From: Geminicoccaceae bacterium SCSIO 64248
GTDB lineage: Bacteria; Pseudomonadota; Alphaproteobacteria; Geminicoccales; Geminicoccaceae
NCBI GenBank assembly: GCA_029814805.1
Contig: CP122393.1
Coordinates: 3,550,501-3,614,500 of the forward strand
Length of the DNA: 64,000 nucleotides
Reading direction: 5' to 3'
The stretch's first letter is position 1. Every line of letters starts with the position of its first letter. The notes beneath the pieces were generated by a model that saw only the letters and a program-made list of their open reading frames with translations, was not told the origin of the DNA and searched no databases. This document shows, piece after piece, positions 49,915 through 57,643 of the stretch. Made by a program: the position numbers and the translations under genes.

Positions 49915-50477
49915 GCGTTCTCGTCCTCAAGCCCGAACGGCCTCGCCCGGCCGGTGATCAGGGCGAGGCTGTCGGCGATATATTGCAGGCAGAGCAGCAG
50001 GCCGCCGATCGGCAGGCTGGCATAGGGGATCCAAAGCGGCGTCGCCGCGATGGTCGGTGCCGTCTGGCCGGTCTGGTAGGCCGTGAGGGCGAACACGAAT
50101 CCGTAGCCGGCGATGACCGCGCAGAAGAGAAAGCCCAGGAGATTGGCGAGAAGCGCGAGGGCGAGGCGCCCGCGCCTCGGCAAGAAGAGCGGCACGAGAT
50201 CGACACCGACATGGCCGCGGGTGAGCAGGACATACGGACTGCCGAGAAAGGTCGCCGCGATCACGGCATAGGTGATGACCTCGTACTGCCAGATCGCCGA
50301 TCCGCCCAGGAAGTACCGGGTGAGGACGACCTCGCAGACGATCACGACCGCGGCGAGCAGCAGGACGATCGCCACGATCCCGAACAGCGTCGAGATCATC
50401 GCGACCGCGGCGATGAACCGGCCGACCGGCGTGTGGCCGGCCGGGTCGAGGTCGCTGGACGGCTCGGCGGCGTGCAT
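49911..50477 (-). CDS. dctQ: TRAP transporter small permease (DctQ)
   Basis: A 188-residue protein with four transmembrane helices, the usual DctQ size. The signature VVLTRYFLGGSAIWQYEV near residue 45 and RGHVGVDL are family hallmarks. The ATG at 50477 fits the spacing after dctP (17 bases), and the stop overlaps dctM. The longer frame upstream lies inside dctP and was rejected. Confidence 0.92.
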   Translation of the reverse strand: MHAAEPSSDLDPAGHTPVGRFIAAVAMISTLFGIVAIVLLLAAVVIVCEVVLTRYFLGGSAIWQYEVITYAVIAATFLGSPYVLLTRGHVGVDLVPLFLPRRGRLALALLANLLGFLFCAVIAGYGFVFALTAYQTGQTAPTIAATPLWIPYASLPIGGLLLCLQYIADSLALITGRARPFGLEDENA

Positions 50478-50493
50478 GGGAGACGGCGGCCGC

Positions 50494-51492
50494 CTACTCG
50501 ACCGCCAAGGCCTTCTCGAGAAGCTCGGCCCCGCCCGGGACCTCCTTCGAGAAATTGGCGTAGGCCGACGCCTTCGCGACCTCCAGCCACGCGTCGTATT
50601 CCGCCTGGCCCATGGTCGCGACCTCGACATTCGCCGCGTTGAACGCCTCGATCAGCTCGTCGTCGATGCCCTTGGCCGCCTCGAAGAAATAGTCCTCGGC
50701 CGCCTGTCCGGCCGACAGCAGGGCCTGCTGCTGCGCTTCGTCGAGCTCGTCGAACGATTCCTTCGCCATGACCACCGGCTCGTACATGAACCAGATCGCG
50801 TGATCGCCGGGAGGCGTCAGGCAGGTGACCTGCTCGTAGATCCGGAACGAGACGAAGCTGGCCGACGAGGTGTTCGCCGCGTCGAGAACGCCTGTCTGCA
50901 GGCCGGTATAGATCTCGGAACTGGGCATGGCGCTGATCGAGGCGCCGGCAGCCGCCAGCATCTGCTCGAAGGCGGGCCCGGCCGCGCGGGTCACCTGGCC
51001 CTGGATGTCGTCGGGCGCCAGGATGCACTTCTCCTTCGACACGAAGCCGCCGGCCAGCCACGCGTCGGCGAGGACCATCACGCCGTCCTCCAGCATGATC
51101 TGCTTGATGTCCTCCATGAAGGCGGAATCGTTCAGGCGGCGGGCATGGTCGTGGTTCTTGACCAGGCCCGGCATGAGCGTCGCGCTGAACTGCGGGTGGG
51201 ACCCGCTGGCGTAGTCGAGCGGGAAGGCCGAGATGTCGAGCTGCCCGCGCACAAGCGCGTCCCATTGCTGGACCGGCTTGAAGAGCGACGCGCCGGGATA
51301 GATGCGGATGGTCAGATCGACGCCGGCCTCCTCGACCTGCCGCGCCATCATTTGCACCATCTCGTCGCGGACGTCGCCCTGCCCACCCGGCCATTGATGG
51401 GAAGCGCGCAGCGTAACGGCGGAAGCGTCGCCCGCGTGAGCAAGCGTGCCCAGCGCGAGCACGACAGACGTCCAGCGCACAGCGTTCAGCAT
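50494..51492 (-). CDS. dctP: TRAP transporter substrate-binding protein (DctP)
   Basis: A 332-residue periplasmic protein with a Sec signal peptide ending near THAGDASA. The mature protein starts LRASHQWPGGQGD, and later shows FKPVQQWDALVRGQLD, GLQTGVLDAANTSS and the conserved Arg region QGQVTRAAGPAFEQ that binds the substrate carboxylate. AGGGGAAG lies upstream of the ATG at 51492. It feeds the DctQM pair. The substrate is not predictable from sequence alone. Confidence 0.92.
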   Translation of the reverse strand: MLNAVRWTSVVLALGTLAHAGDASAVTLRASHQWPGGQGDVRDEMVQMMARQVEEAGVDLTIRIYPGASLFKPVQQWDALVRGQLDISAFPLDYASGSHPQFSATLMPGLVKNHDHARRLNDSAFMEDIKQIMLEDGVMVLADAWLAGGFVSKEKCILAPDDIQGQVTRAAGPAFEQMLAAAGASISAMPSSEIYTGLQTGVLDAANTSSASFVSFRIYEQVTCLTPPGDHAIWFMYEPVVMAKESFDELDEAQQQALLSAGQAAEDYFFEAAKGIDDELIEAFNAANVEVATMGQAEYDAWLEVAKASAYANFSKEVPGGAELLEKALAVE

Positions 51493-51544
51493 GTGACTTC
51501 CCCTGATCATGATCCTGCCGTCCCGCCCGGATCTTTGTGTCCAG

Positions 51545-51557
51545 CCTGTAAAACAGG
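51545..51557. promoter_or_regulatory. 13-base palindrome upstream of the TRAP operon
   Basis: CCTGT-AAA-ACAGG is a perfect inverted repeat 53 bases before the dctP start, within the only AT-rich part of that gap. The TGT-N-ACA form resembles GntR/VanR-type operators. It is a weak candidate because of its short arms. Confidence 0.4.
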
Positions 51558-51649
51558 GACAACAGCTAACGTCGCGAAGGTCAAGCCGCGCAATGCGCGA
51601 GGAACGCCCCGGCGATCGCCGGTGGCCACCGTGTCAGGCCGAACCGCCT

Positions 51650-53152
51650 CTACGTCCCTTCGTCCGCCACTGGCAGCAATCGCGCATCGTCGGTCCCGCC
51701 CGGGCACGGCCCGCTCTGGACGAGACCCCAGCCGAAGACCGGGTCCCACCCCTCCTCGCCGAGGTCGACCGCCTCCGCGGCGAGCATGTCGGCGACATCG
51801 TCCGGCGCCAGGGCGGGATCGGCCGCCTTGCGCACGGCGACGGCGGCGGTGACGAAGGGTGTGGCGAAGGACGTGCCGGTCTGCGGACGGATGCCCCGGA
51901 TCGAGGCGGCGGTCGGGATGTTGACGCCGGGCGCGGCGAAGTCGACCTGGTCGCCCTGCAGCGCGCGGCGGTAGATCGTCTGCCGGCCGTCGATCGCGGT
52001 GACGCCGAGCACGCCGGGATAGGCCGAGGGGTAGAGCGGCTTCGCGCGCGGGCCGGCATTGCCGACCGCCGCGACCACGGGAATGCCCGCCTCGATGGTC
52101 CGCTCGATCAGCCGCTCCAGGACAGCGTTGTCCGGACCGGTCAGGCTCAGATTGATGGCATCGACCTCGCGCGTCACGAGATGTTCGATCGCCTGGGCGA
52201 GCGCGAAGACGTCGGCGCGCTCGTCGACGGCGGAGGCCTGCACGAACGGGTCGGCGACGATCAGGTGCGCGTCCGGCGTGAGGCCCGGGATGCCGCTGCC
52301 CGGCCGGCCGACGAACAGGGTGGCCACGGCCGTGCCGTGCTTGAGGCCGGACACGCGTTCCGAGCCTGCGCTGAAGCGGACGACATCGAGGCGGGCGCCG
52401 CGCAACGCCTCATGGTCCTCGTTGACTCCCGTGTCGACCATGCCGATCACCGGCGCGGGCCGGCAACTCCGTTCGGCGCCGGCCGGCCAGCCGACGGTCT
52501 CGTAGTACGGGCACATGGCGGCGATGCAGGGATCCGTCGCGGCCTGGTTGCGGAAGAAATGGTTGGGCGACGTCGTCGCCTCCGGCGCCACCCCTTCGAC
52601 CACCGCGAGCGCGTCGGCGACGTTGCTGCTGGCGGGATGGCGGAGGCGGGCCAGAAGCCCGAGAGGCCCGAGACTCTGTTCCTGGAGCAGCTCGAAGCCG
52701 AGCGCTCCCAGGGTCGAGAGGTCGGCGGGCTGGAGGCCGACGACGACGATCTCGCGATCCGCCGCGGAGGGCAGATCCGGAGCCGCCGGCGGCGGCGGCG
52801 CCGCGACCGTGCCCGTACCGAAGATGTCGGGCAGTTCCCCCTGGCCGGTAATCCAATCCAGCAGCGATCCGTCGCCTCCGGAGCCGGAGACGCCGGCCCC
52901 GTTGCCGCCGCCGCCCGCCCCGCCGGAGCTGCCGGAGCCACCGCCATCGTCATCGTCGTCATCGCCCCCGTCGTCGTCATCGTCGTCACCGCCATCGTCG
53001 TCGTCGCCGCCGTCATCGTCGTCGCTGTCCTGCGCGGCGGCGGGCACGAAACCGAACCGGAAATCCCTCTCCGGCTGTTGCGCCATGCCGATCATCGTCA
53101 GAACGAAGGCGATGGCGCCGACGGCGATGCGGGGAGGGACGGACGAAGACAC
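51650..53152 (-). CDS. Secreted subtilisin-family (S8) serine protease with acidic tract
   Basis: A 500-residue protein with a signal peptide (residues 1-24, GMAQQ), starting at GTG. A 29-residue Asp/Gly tract (residues 42-70) is followed by Gly-rich linker, a propeptide-like part, and the protease domain. The catalytic triad is visible: D240 in VIGMVDTGVN, H272 in LKHGTAVA, S428 in GTSFATP, with N365 as oxyanion Asn. The acidic tract may bind calcium, as many subtilases need it. Four Cys near residues 209-230 may form disulfides. It is divergent from the ECF sigma gene. Confidence 0.9.
   Translation of the reverse strand: MSSSVPPRIAVGAIAFVLTMIGMAQQPERDFRFGFVPAAAQDSDDDDGGDDDDGGDDDDDDGGDDDDDDGGGSGSSGGAGGGGNGAGVSGSGGDGSLLDWITGQGELPDIFGTGTVAAPPPPAAPDLPSAADREIVVVGLQPADLSTLGALGFELLQEQSLGPLGLLARLRHPASSNVADALAVVEGVAPEATTSPNHFFRNQAATDPCIAAMCPYYETVGWPAGAERSCRPAPVIGMVDTGVNEDHEALRGARLDVVRFSAGSERVSGLKHGTAVATLFVGRPGSGIPGLTPDAHLIVADPFVQASAVDERADVFALAQAIEHLVTREVDAINLSLTGPDNAVLERLIERTIEAGIPVVAAVGNAGPRAKPLYPSAYPGVLGVTAIDGRQTIYRRALQGDQVDFAAPGVNIPTAASIRGIRPQTGTSFATPFVTAAVAVRKAADPALAPDDVADMLAAEAVDLGEEGWDPVFGWGLVQSGPCPGGTDDARLLPVADEGT
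52941..53029. repeat. Low-complexity (GAY/GGN) tract encoding the Asp/Gly repeat
   Basis: On the coding strand this is a run of GAC/GAT and GGN codons that encodes D-D-D-D-G-G units of irregular length. It is a microsatellite-like region prone to length change by slippage. Confidence 0.8.
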
Positions 53153-53288
53153 GAGGCGGGCTCCTCACACAGACGGGTGGCCGGGATTGGCCGATCGGTT
53201 CCACGTCCGAGCATAGCCGCTTGTTCCGCCGCGTGGGCATCCCGGGCGGAACGGCCGCAACGCGTGTTCACCATCGATCGCGGGTCGT

Positions 53289-53314
53289 GGAATAAAGGCG
53301 CTTTCGAAACGTGG
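53289..53314 (+). promoter_or_regulatory. Candidate ECF-type promoter of the sigma factor gene
   Basis: GGAAT (53289-53293), a 16-base spacer and CGTGG (53310-53314) fit the -35 GGAA(C/T) and -10 CGT pattern of ECF sigma promoters. The site is 35 bases before the sigma gene ATG. Autoregulation is the usual arrangement for ECF factors. The -10 is imperfect. Confidence 0.45.
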
Positions 53315-53348
53315 TTCCGATGCGAGCGACGCATGCGGAGGAGGATCG

Positions 53349-53858
53349 ATGCAGGACGACGTGGCGCAACAGATCGTTGCGCTCCTGCCCAGGCTGAGGC
53401 GCTACGCGCTCACGCTGTCCCGCGCGGCGGACGTTGCCGACGATCTTGTGCAGACGGCTTGCGTGCGCGCGCTGAGCACCCGGCCGGACCTCGACGACGG
53501 CAAGCGTTTCGAGGCGTGGATCTTCAAGGTGGTGCGCAATCTGTGGCTGGACCTGCTGCGCCGCCGCAAGGTGCGTGGCGAGGAGATCGACGTCGGCGCT
53601 CGCGACGACCTGATCGTGGTCCAGGCGGAGCAGGATTCCGAGCGGCGCATGCTCCTGCGTAGCGTGGCCACGGCGATGGACGACCTGCCGGCGGAGCAGC
53701 GCGAGGTGGTGCTGCTCGTCTGCGTCGAGCAGGTCACTTATCACGAGGCGGCGACCATCCTGGACATGCCGATCGGCACGGTGATGAGCCGGCTGGCGCG
53801 CGCGCGGCGGCGTCTGGCCGAAGCGGTCGAGAAAGAGCCCGCCGTGGCGTCATGCTGA
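53349..53858 (+). CDS. ECF-type RNA polymerase sigma factor
   Basis: A 169-residue sigma-70-family ECF factor. Region 2 is LRRYALTLSRAADVADDLVQ with FEAWIFKVVRNLWLDLLRR; region 4 carries the HTH YHEAATILDMPIGTVMSRLARARRRL. AGGAGG lies six bases before the ATG. Its stop overlaps the start of the anti-sigma gene, the standard pairing. It probably controls its own promoter and perhaps the divergent subtilase gene. Confidence 0.93.
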   Translation: MQDDVAQQIVALLPRLRRYALTLSRAADVADDLVQTACVRALSTRPDLDDGKRFEAWIFKVVRNLWLDLLRRRKVRGEEIDVGARDDLIVVQAEQDSERRMLLRSVATAMDDLPAEQREVVLLVCVEQVTYHEAATILDMPIGTVMSRLARARRRLAEAVEKEPAVASC

Positions 53859-54670
53859 GCGAGGGCGAAGAGATGGCAATGGCGTACAATTACGACGACG
53901 AACTGCTGATGGCCTTCGTGGACGGAACGCTGGACGATCCTCTGCATAGCGAGATCGCCCGAGCCGTCGAGGGGGATCCGTCGCTGGCCAAGCGCGCGGC
54001 GGCCCTGGCCGAAGGCGACCGCCTGGCACGGGCGCTCTATGAGCCGCTCGCCGCCTTGCCGGTGTCGGCGACGCTGCGCGAGCGCATCGATGCGCTGACC
54101 TCGGCGCCTCCGGAGGCCTCCCCTGTCGAACCGTCGGTCGTGCCGTTCCGTCCGGCCGCGCGCCGCTCGGTCGGCCGGCGCTGGCTGCCGGCGGCTCTGG
54201 CCGCCGCGATCGCTCTCCTGATCGCCGGCCCGCTCGGCTTCCAGCTCGGGCGGACCGGCCTGCCGCAGGGCGCCCCCGGACCGGACGGTGCCGGCGCGGT
54301 CGATCCGCTCATGGCCAACCTGTTGAGCAAGCTGCCGTCGGGCGAGGCCTTCGATCTCGAGAGCGGCGGGACGTTCACCGTCATCTCCAGCTTCGAGGTC
54401 GCCGAAGGCCGCTTCTGCCGCGAGTTCGAGGTCAGGAGCGGCACCGCCTATCTCGGCGTCGCCTGCATGGCCGACCACGGCTGGCGCTACAGCTTCCTGT
54501 CGGCGGTCGACGCGACCGAATCCGACGGCGACGGCGCCTTCACGCCGGCCTCGTCGGTCGATCTCCTGGATGCGTATCTCACCGGCGAGAATGCCGGACC
54601 GCCCTTGTCGGTCGAGGAGGAGATGGCGCGGCTGCGCGCGATCGAGCAGCAGCAGGACGCGCTTCGATAA
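53852..54670 (+). CDS. Membrane-anchored anti-sigma factor
   Basis: A 272-residue protein. The N-terminal 85 residues (DDELLMAFVDGTLDDPLHSEIARAV, in part) form the sigma-binding domain, and a helix at about residues 113-132 (WLPAALAAAIALLIAGPLGF) anchors it. The periplasmic C-terminal part (about 135 residues) is unrecognised. No HxxxCxxC zinc motif is present, so it is not of the ZAS type. A second ATG lies 21 bases downstream and could be the true start. It would hold the ECF factor inactive until an envelope signal, perhaps via the subtilase. Confidence 0.85.
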   Translation: MLSEGEEMAMAYNYDDELLMAFVDGTLDDPLHSEIARAVEGDPSLAKRAAALAEGDRLARALYEPLAALPVSATLRERIDALTSAPPEASPVEPSVVPFRPAARRSVGRRWLPAALAAAIALLIAGPLGFQLGRTGLPQGAPGPDGAGAVDPLMANLLSKLPSGEAFDLESGGTFTVISSFEVAEGRFCREFEVRSGTAYLGVACMADHGWRYSFLSAVDATESDGDGAFTPASSVDLLDAYLTGENAGPPLSVEEEMARLRAIEQQQDALR

Positions 54671-54787
54671 GGCCGCGACATCAACGGAAAACGGCCAGCC
54701 ACAGCGAGATGGGGCCGGCCGTGCATCCCGACGATACGGCGCGTCCGCCGCCTTCGAAGCGCGGCGGGGTCCGGCCGGCTCGGATGA

Positions 54788-55684
54788 TCAGGCGAGGGCA
54801 GGCGCCTTCTTGCGCGCCGCGTCCGGAACCTCGCTGACGTCGAGCGGCGCGTGGTCGGAGCCGCGGAGGAAATCGCCCAGCGTCGTGCCCGTGGCGTAGC
54901 TGTCTACGTTCGCGGGGCCGACACCGCTCTTCACGTCGCGCAGGTTGATCGTGCGGAGATCGACGCTGAAGCGCGTCACGCCGGAATTGTTGGGCGCGGT
55001 GGCGTGCAGATGGCAGGTCGAGAACATCATGACGTCGCCCATGCCGCCCGCGATGCGGATCTCGCTGTGCGTGTCGATCGGCGCCTGCGGCACGGGATGG
55101 GGACGCTCGTCCTTCTTGACGTGGCTCGAGGCGCTGAAGCGCTGGTTGGCGACCCAGTCGTCATAGTCGAACTGGTTCGACGCGTTCTGGACCGGCTTGT
55201 CGAAATAGCCGACGAACATCGACATCGTGTTCTGCCCGACCACCGGGAAGACCGGGATCCAGTAGTTCACGAGCTGGGTCGGATGCGCGTACCAGGTGTC
55301 GCGGTGCGCCTTGTAGGCATAGCTGACGCCCGAGCTGAGGTAGTTGTCCGAGGGGACCACGCGCAGGCGCGGCAGATCATAATAGGTCTGATCGGGGTCG
55401 CAGCCGAGCTCCTCGACGAGCGCCTTGCACAAGTCCTTGGTCTTCGCGCTGTTGGTGAAACCGGACTTGAGCGGGCCGACGCGCTTGATGAAATCGGGCA
55501 GTTCCAGCTCGAATTGCGCACGCTCGGGATCGAGGCCGTCGAACGCCTCGAGCACCATGTCCTTCGCGTGCTGGCAAAGGGCCTTGGAGCTGGCGAGGTC
55601 CGTGTGCAGGAAGAAGTCACCACCGAAGATGAGCTCCCGACGGCGATCGTCTTGCTCATGACGGTTTAGATAGAGCGTGATCAT
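54788..55684 (-). CDS. Iron/2-oxoglutarate-dependent dioxygenase (phytanoyl-CoA-like)
   Basis: A 298-residue protein with the 2-His-1-carboxylate triad: HRD at residues 127-129 (AYKAHRDTWYAHP), a distal His in TCHLHATAP (H225 or H227) and an Arg at 238 (VTRFSVDLRT) that would bind 2-oxoglutarate. The rest does not point to a substrate. It hydroxylates or otherwise oxidises a small molecule. AAGG precedes the ATG. A GCTAGC-rich region separates it from the small protein at 55883. Confidence 0.82.
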   Translation of the reverse strand: MITLYLNRHEQDDRRRELIFGGDFFLHTDLASSKALCQHAKDMVLEAFDGLDPERAQFELELPDFIKRVGPLKSGFTNSAKTKDLCKALVEELGCDPDQTYYDLPRLRVVPSDNYLSSGVSYAYKAHRDTWYAHPTQLVNYWIPVFPVVGQNTMSMFVGYFDKPVQNASNQFDYDDWVANQRFSASSHVKKDERPHPVPQAPIDTHSEIRIAGGMGDVMMFSTCHLHATAPNNSGVTRFSVDLRTINLRDVKSGVGPANVDSYATGTTLGDFLRGSDHAPLDVSEVPDAARKKAPALA

Positions 55685-55739
55685 ATGAGAACCTTCCCAG
55701 AGAGGGCGCTTCCGTGCATACCGAGCCTTGAACAGCGTC

Positions 55740-55793
55740 GCGATCGGCTAGCTAACTGCTAGCGGTATAGCTGATCGCTCCGCGGGCGCTAGC
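55740..55793. promoter_or_regulatory. GCTAGC repeat cluster with nested inverted repeats
   Basis: GCTAGC occurs at 55747-55752, 55758-55763 and 55788-55793. The first two are spaced by 11 bases (one helix turn) and the third by a further 30. An outer inverted repeat (55740-55750 with 55768-55778, 10 of 11 bases) encloses the first two. The block is upstream of both divergent genes and lacks a coding frame. Confidence 0.6.
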
Positions 55794-55882
55794 ATCTTTT
55801 TTTGCGACGTAATGCACGGGAATGCATCTTTCAGCGCGTCCCTAGCAACACGGCAACAGTGGAGGCTAGATACGTTGACAGA

Positions 55883-56215
55883 ATGGACAGCAGCGAGATG
55901 GACCACGTGATCAAGACAAGACAAGTCAACCTCAAGCTGACGTCGGCACATGAGGATCTTGTACGGCTCTTGGTGCAACGGCTTCGCGTGGGCGGCATCG
56001 AGTATGAGAGCCGCGTGCGCGACTTCCTGATGGAGGCGCCTGCGCCGCGCTACATGCATGTGACCGAGCTCGAGCGTCGCTTCGGTTCGATCGACCGTCG
56101 CCTGGAACGGCTGGAGGAGCGGCTGCGTCTGGCCGGTCTGCCGACGCTTCCGGAAGAATCCGACACGGAACTCGCCCTGGCCGACGCCGGCGACGGGCGG
56201 CCTGAGGACCGATAA
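55883..56215 (+). CDS. Small DNA-binding-like protein with coiled coil (ribbon-helix-helix-like)
   Basis: A 110-residue protein. The start TRQVNLKLTSAHEDLVRLL resembles the beta-strand and first helix of ribbon-helix-helix proteins, then a helix RDFLMEAP and a heptad-like segment ERRFGSIDRRLERLEERLRLAG that would form a coiled coil. The C-terminal tail is acidic. The ATG at 55883 follows a TTGACA at about 55875. It faces the dioxygenase and could bind the GCTAGC cluster. The family is not firmly identified. Confidence 0.5.
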   Translation: MDSSEMDHVIKTRQVNLKLTSAHEDLVRLLVQRLRVGGIEYESRVRDFLMEAPAPRYMHVTELERRFGSIDRRLERLEERLRLAGLPTLPEESDTELALADAGDGRPEDR

Positions 56216-56486
56216 GACCGCGGCAAATTGCCTCTCCATGCCGCGTCGAGATCACCTCTTCGTTACGCTGGTTCTCCGCTTGGCCGGCACTATGGCCGCA
56301 GAGTCGTGTCACGGTCCGGTGCCGCCCGGCAGGGCAGCGCCCGATCCGGCATCCCGATCGTGGCACCGAGTCCCTGGGAGACCCATCGCCGCAGACGTCG
56401 TCCCGCGGCGACGGTATCCCGACCTCTCCTTGACTTCGAGCTGAACCGCCCGGCGAGGTCCGGGCGGTGTCGCGGCCGCGCTGCGC

Positions 56487-57485
56487 TCAGAGCGGCGTGA
56501 CGTCGACCCGGACCTCCGGCTCGCCCTTCGCCAGGCCGTTGACCAGAGGCCGGCCGAAGACCGCGCAGTCGATCTCGAACACGTCGCCCGGCTGCGGCGC
56601 GACGCCGGCGGCGCAACTGAGGCCGCTCGCGCCGAAATAGTGGATGTGCACGTCGCCCGGCCGGCGGAACTGCGCGTATTTGAAGTGGTGGTGCTCGAGA
56701 TTGGCGATCGAGTGGCACATGCGGTCGTCGCCCGAGCGCATCTCGCCTTCCCAAACCACCTGATCGCCGCGGCGCACGCGAATCGCGCCCGTGAAGTCGA
56801 GCGGCAGGTCGCCGATCAGCAGCTCCGGCCCGAGCGAGCACTGACGCAACTTGGAATGCGCGAGGTAGAGATAGTTGCGCTTCTCCATGACATGGTCGGA
56901 GTACTCGTTGCCGAGGGCAAAGCCGATCCGGAGCGGCGTGCCGGCCGGCGCGACGACGTAGACGCCGGCGACCTCGGCCTCCTCGCCGCCGTCCTCGGCG
57001 TAGCCGGGCAGCTCGAAGTCGGCGCCGGGCCGCACGATGATGTCGCCGTCGCCCTTGTAGGCCCATTCCGGCTGAACGCCGACCGCGCCCGTCTCCGGCC
57101 GGCCGCCCTCAAGGCCCATCTGGAACATCTTCATCGTATCGGTGGCGCCCTCCTCGATGTTCGAGGAGATCGCGTGCATCTGGTCGCGCGACTGCGCGCT
57201 GCCGAGATGGGTGAGGCCGGTCAGCGAGACGATGCAATGCGCGGCGTCGGGATGATCGATCGGCGCCAGCACGCGACCCTCGGCCAGCGCCGCGTCGTAG
57301 TCCTCCCGGGCGTCACCGAGCCTGGCCTCGACGAGGGCGGCCAGCCCCGTGCCGGCGGCATGGGCTTCCAGCGCGAGGTCGCGGATGGCGACGGCTCCCT
57401 GGACCACGATCAACTCGGACGAACCGTCCGTGGCAACCCCGACCCCCCGTTGCCCGTCGCGGCCGACGAACTGAACCAGTCGCAT
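56487..57485 (-). CDS. GguC/AraD1-family sugar-acid protein (fumarylacetoacetase fold)
   Basis: A 332-residue protein of the fumarylacetoacetate hydrolase superfamily, AraD1/GguC branch. RIGFALGNEYSDHVMEKRNYL (in part) and SGDDRMCHSIANLEHHHF with CHS and HHH are typical, and the metal-binding Glu is in GFALGNEYSD. Members act as sugar-acid dehydratases (2-keto-3-deoxyarabonate) or remain uncharacterised. The ATG at 57485 is the only good start. It diverges from the UxaA gene, so both may use one sugar acid. Confidence 0.78.
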   Translation of the reverse strand: MRLVQFVGRDGQRGVGVATDGSSELIVVQGAVAIRDLALEAHAAGTGLAALVEARLGDAREDYDAALAEGRVLAPIDHPDAAHCIVSLTGLTHLGSAQSRDQMHAISSNIEEGATDTMKMFQMGLEGGRPETGAVGVQPEWAYKGDGDIIVRPGADFELPGYAEDGGEEAEVAGVYVVAPAGTPLRIGFALGNEYSDHVMEKRNYLYLAHSKLRQCSLGPELLIGDLPLDFTGAIRVRRGDQVVWEGEMRSGDDRMCHSIANLEHHHFKYAQFRRPGDVHIHYFGASGLSCAAGVAPQPGDVFEIDCAVFGRPLVNGLAKGEPEVRVDVTPL

Positions 57486-57586
57486 CTCCGTCCTCCCTGG
57501 ACCTGTGATTGTGCCTGCCAACCCTGCGACGCGGGACACCGATTTGGAACCCTTCGAGCCGCTCTTGACATCGCGGGCTCTACCAT

Positions 57587-57614
57587 GATTGAACATTGCG
57601 TGCAACAATCAATC
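57587..57614. promoter_or_regulatory. 28-base imperfect palindrome in the GguC/UxaA divergent promoter
   Basis: GATTGAACATTG and CAACAATCAATC, separated by CGTG, form arms that match in 9 of 12 positions. The core ATTG-CGTG-CAAC is tightly symmetric and fits a GntR-type dimer. TTGACA (57565-57570) lies 16 bases upstream, suggesting a promoter. Confidence 0.5.
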
Positions 57615-57643
57615 AACGCCTTTCCCGCGTGGAAATCCTGCCT

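Noticed and set aside
52941-53029. Possible CRISPR or tandem repeat array
   Set aside because: It is an irregular codon-level GAY/GGN tract within the protease gene; there are no spacers.
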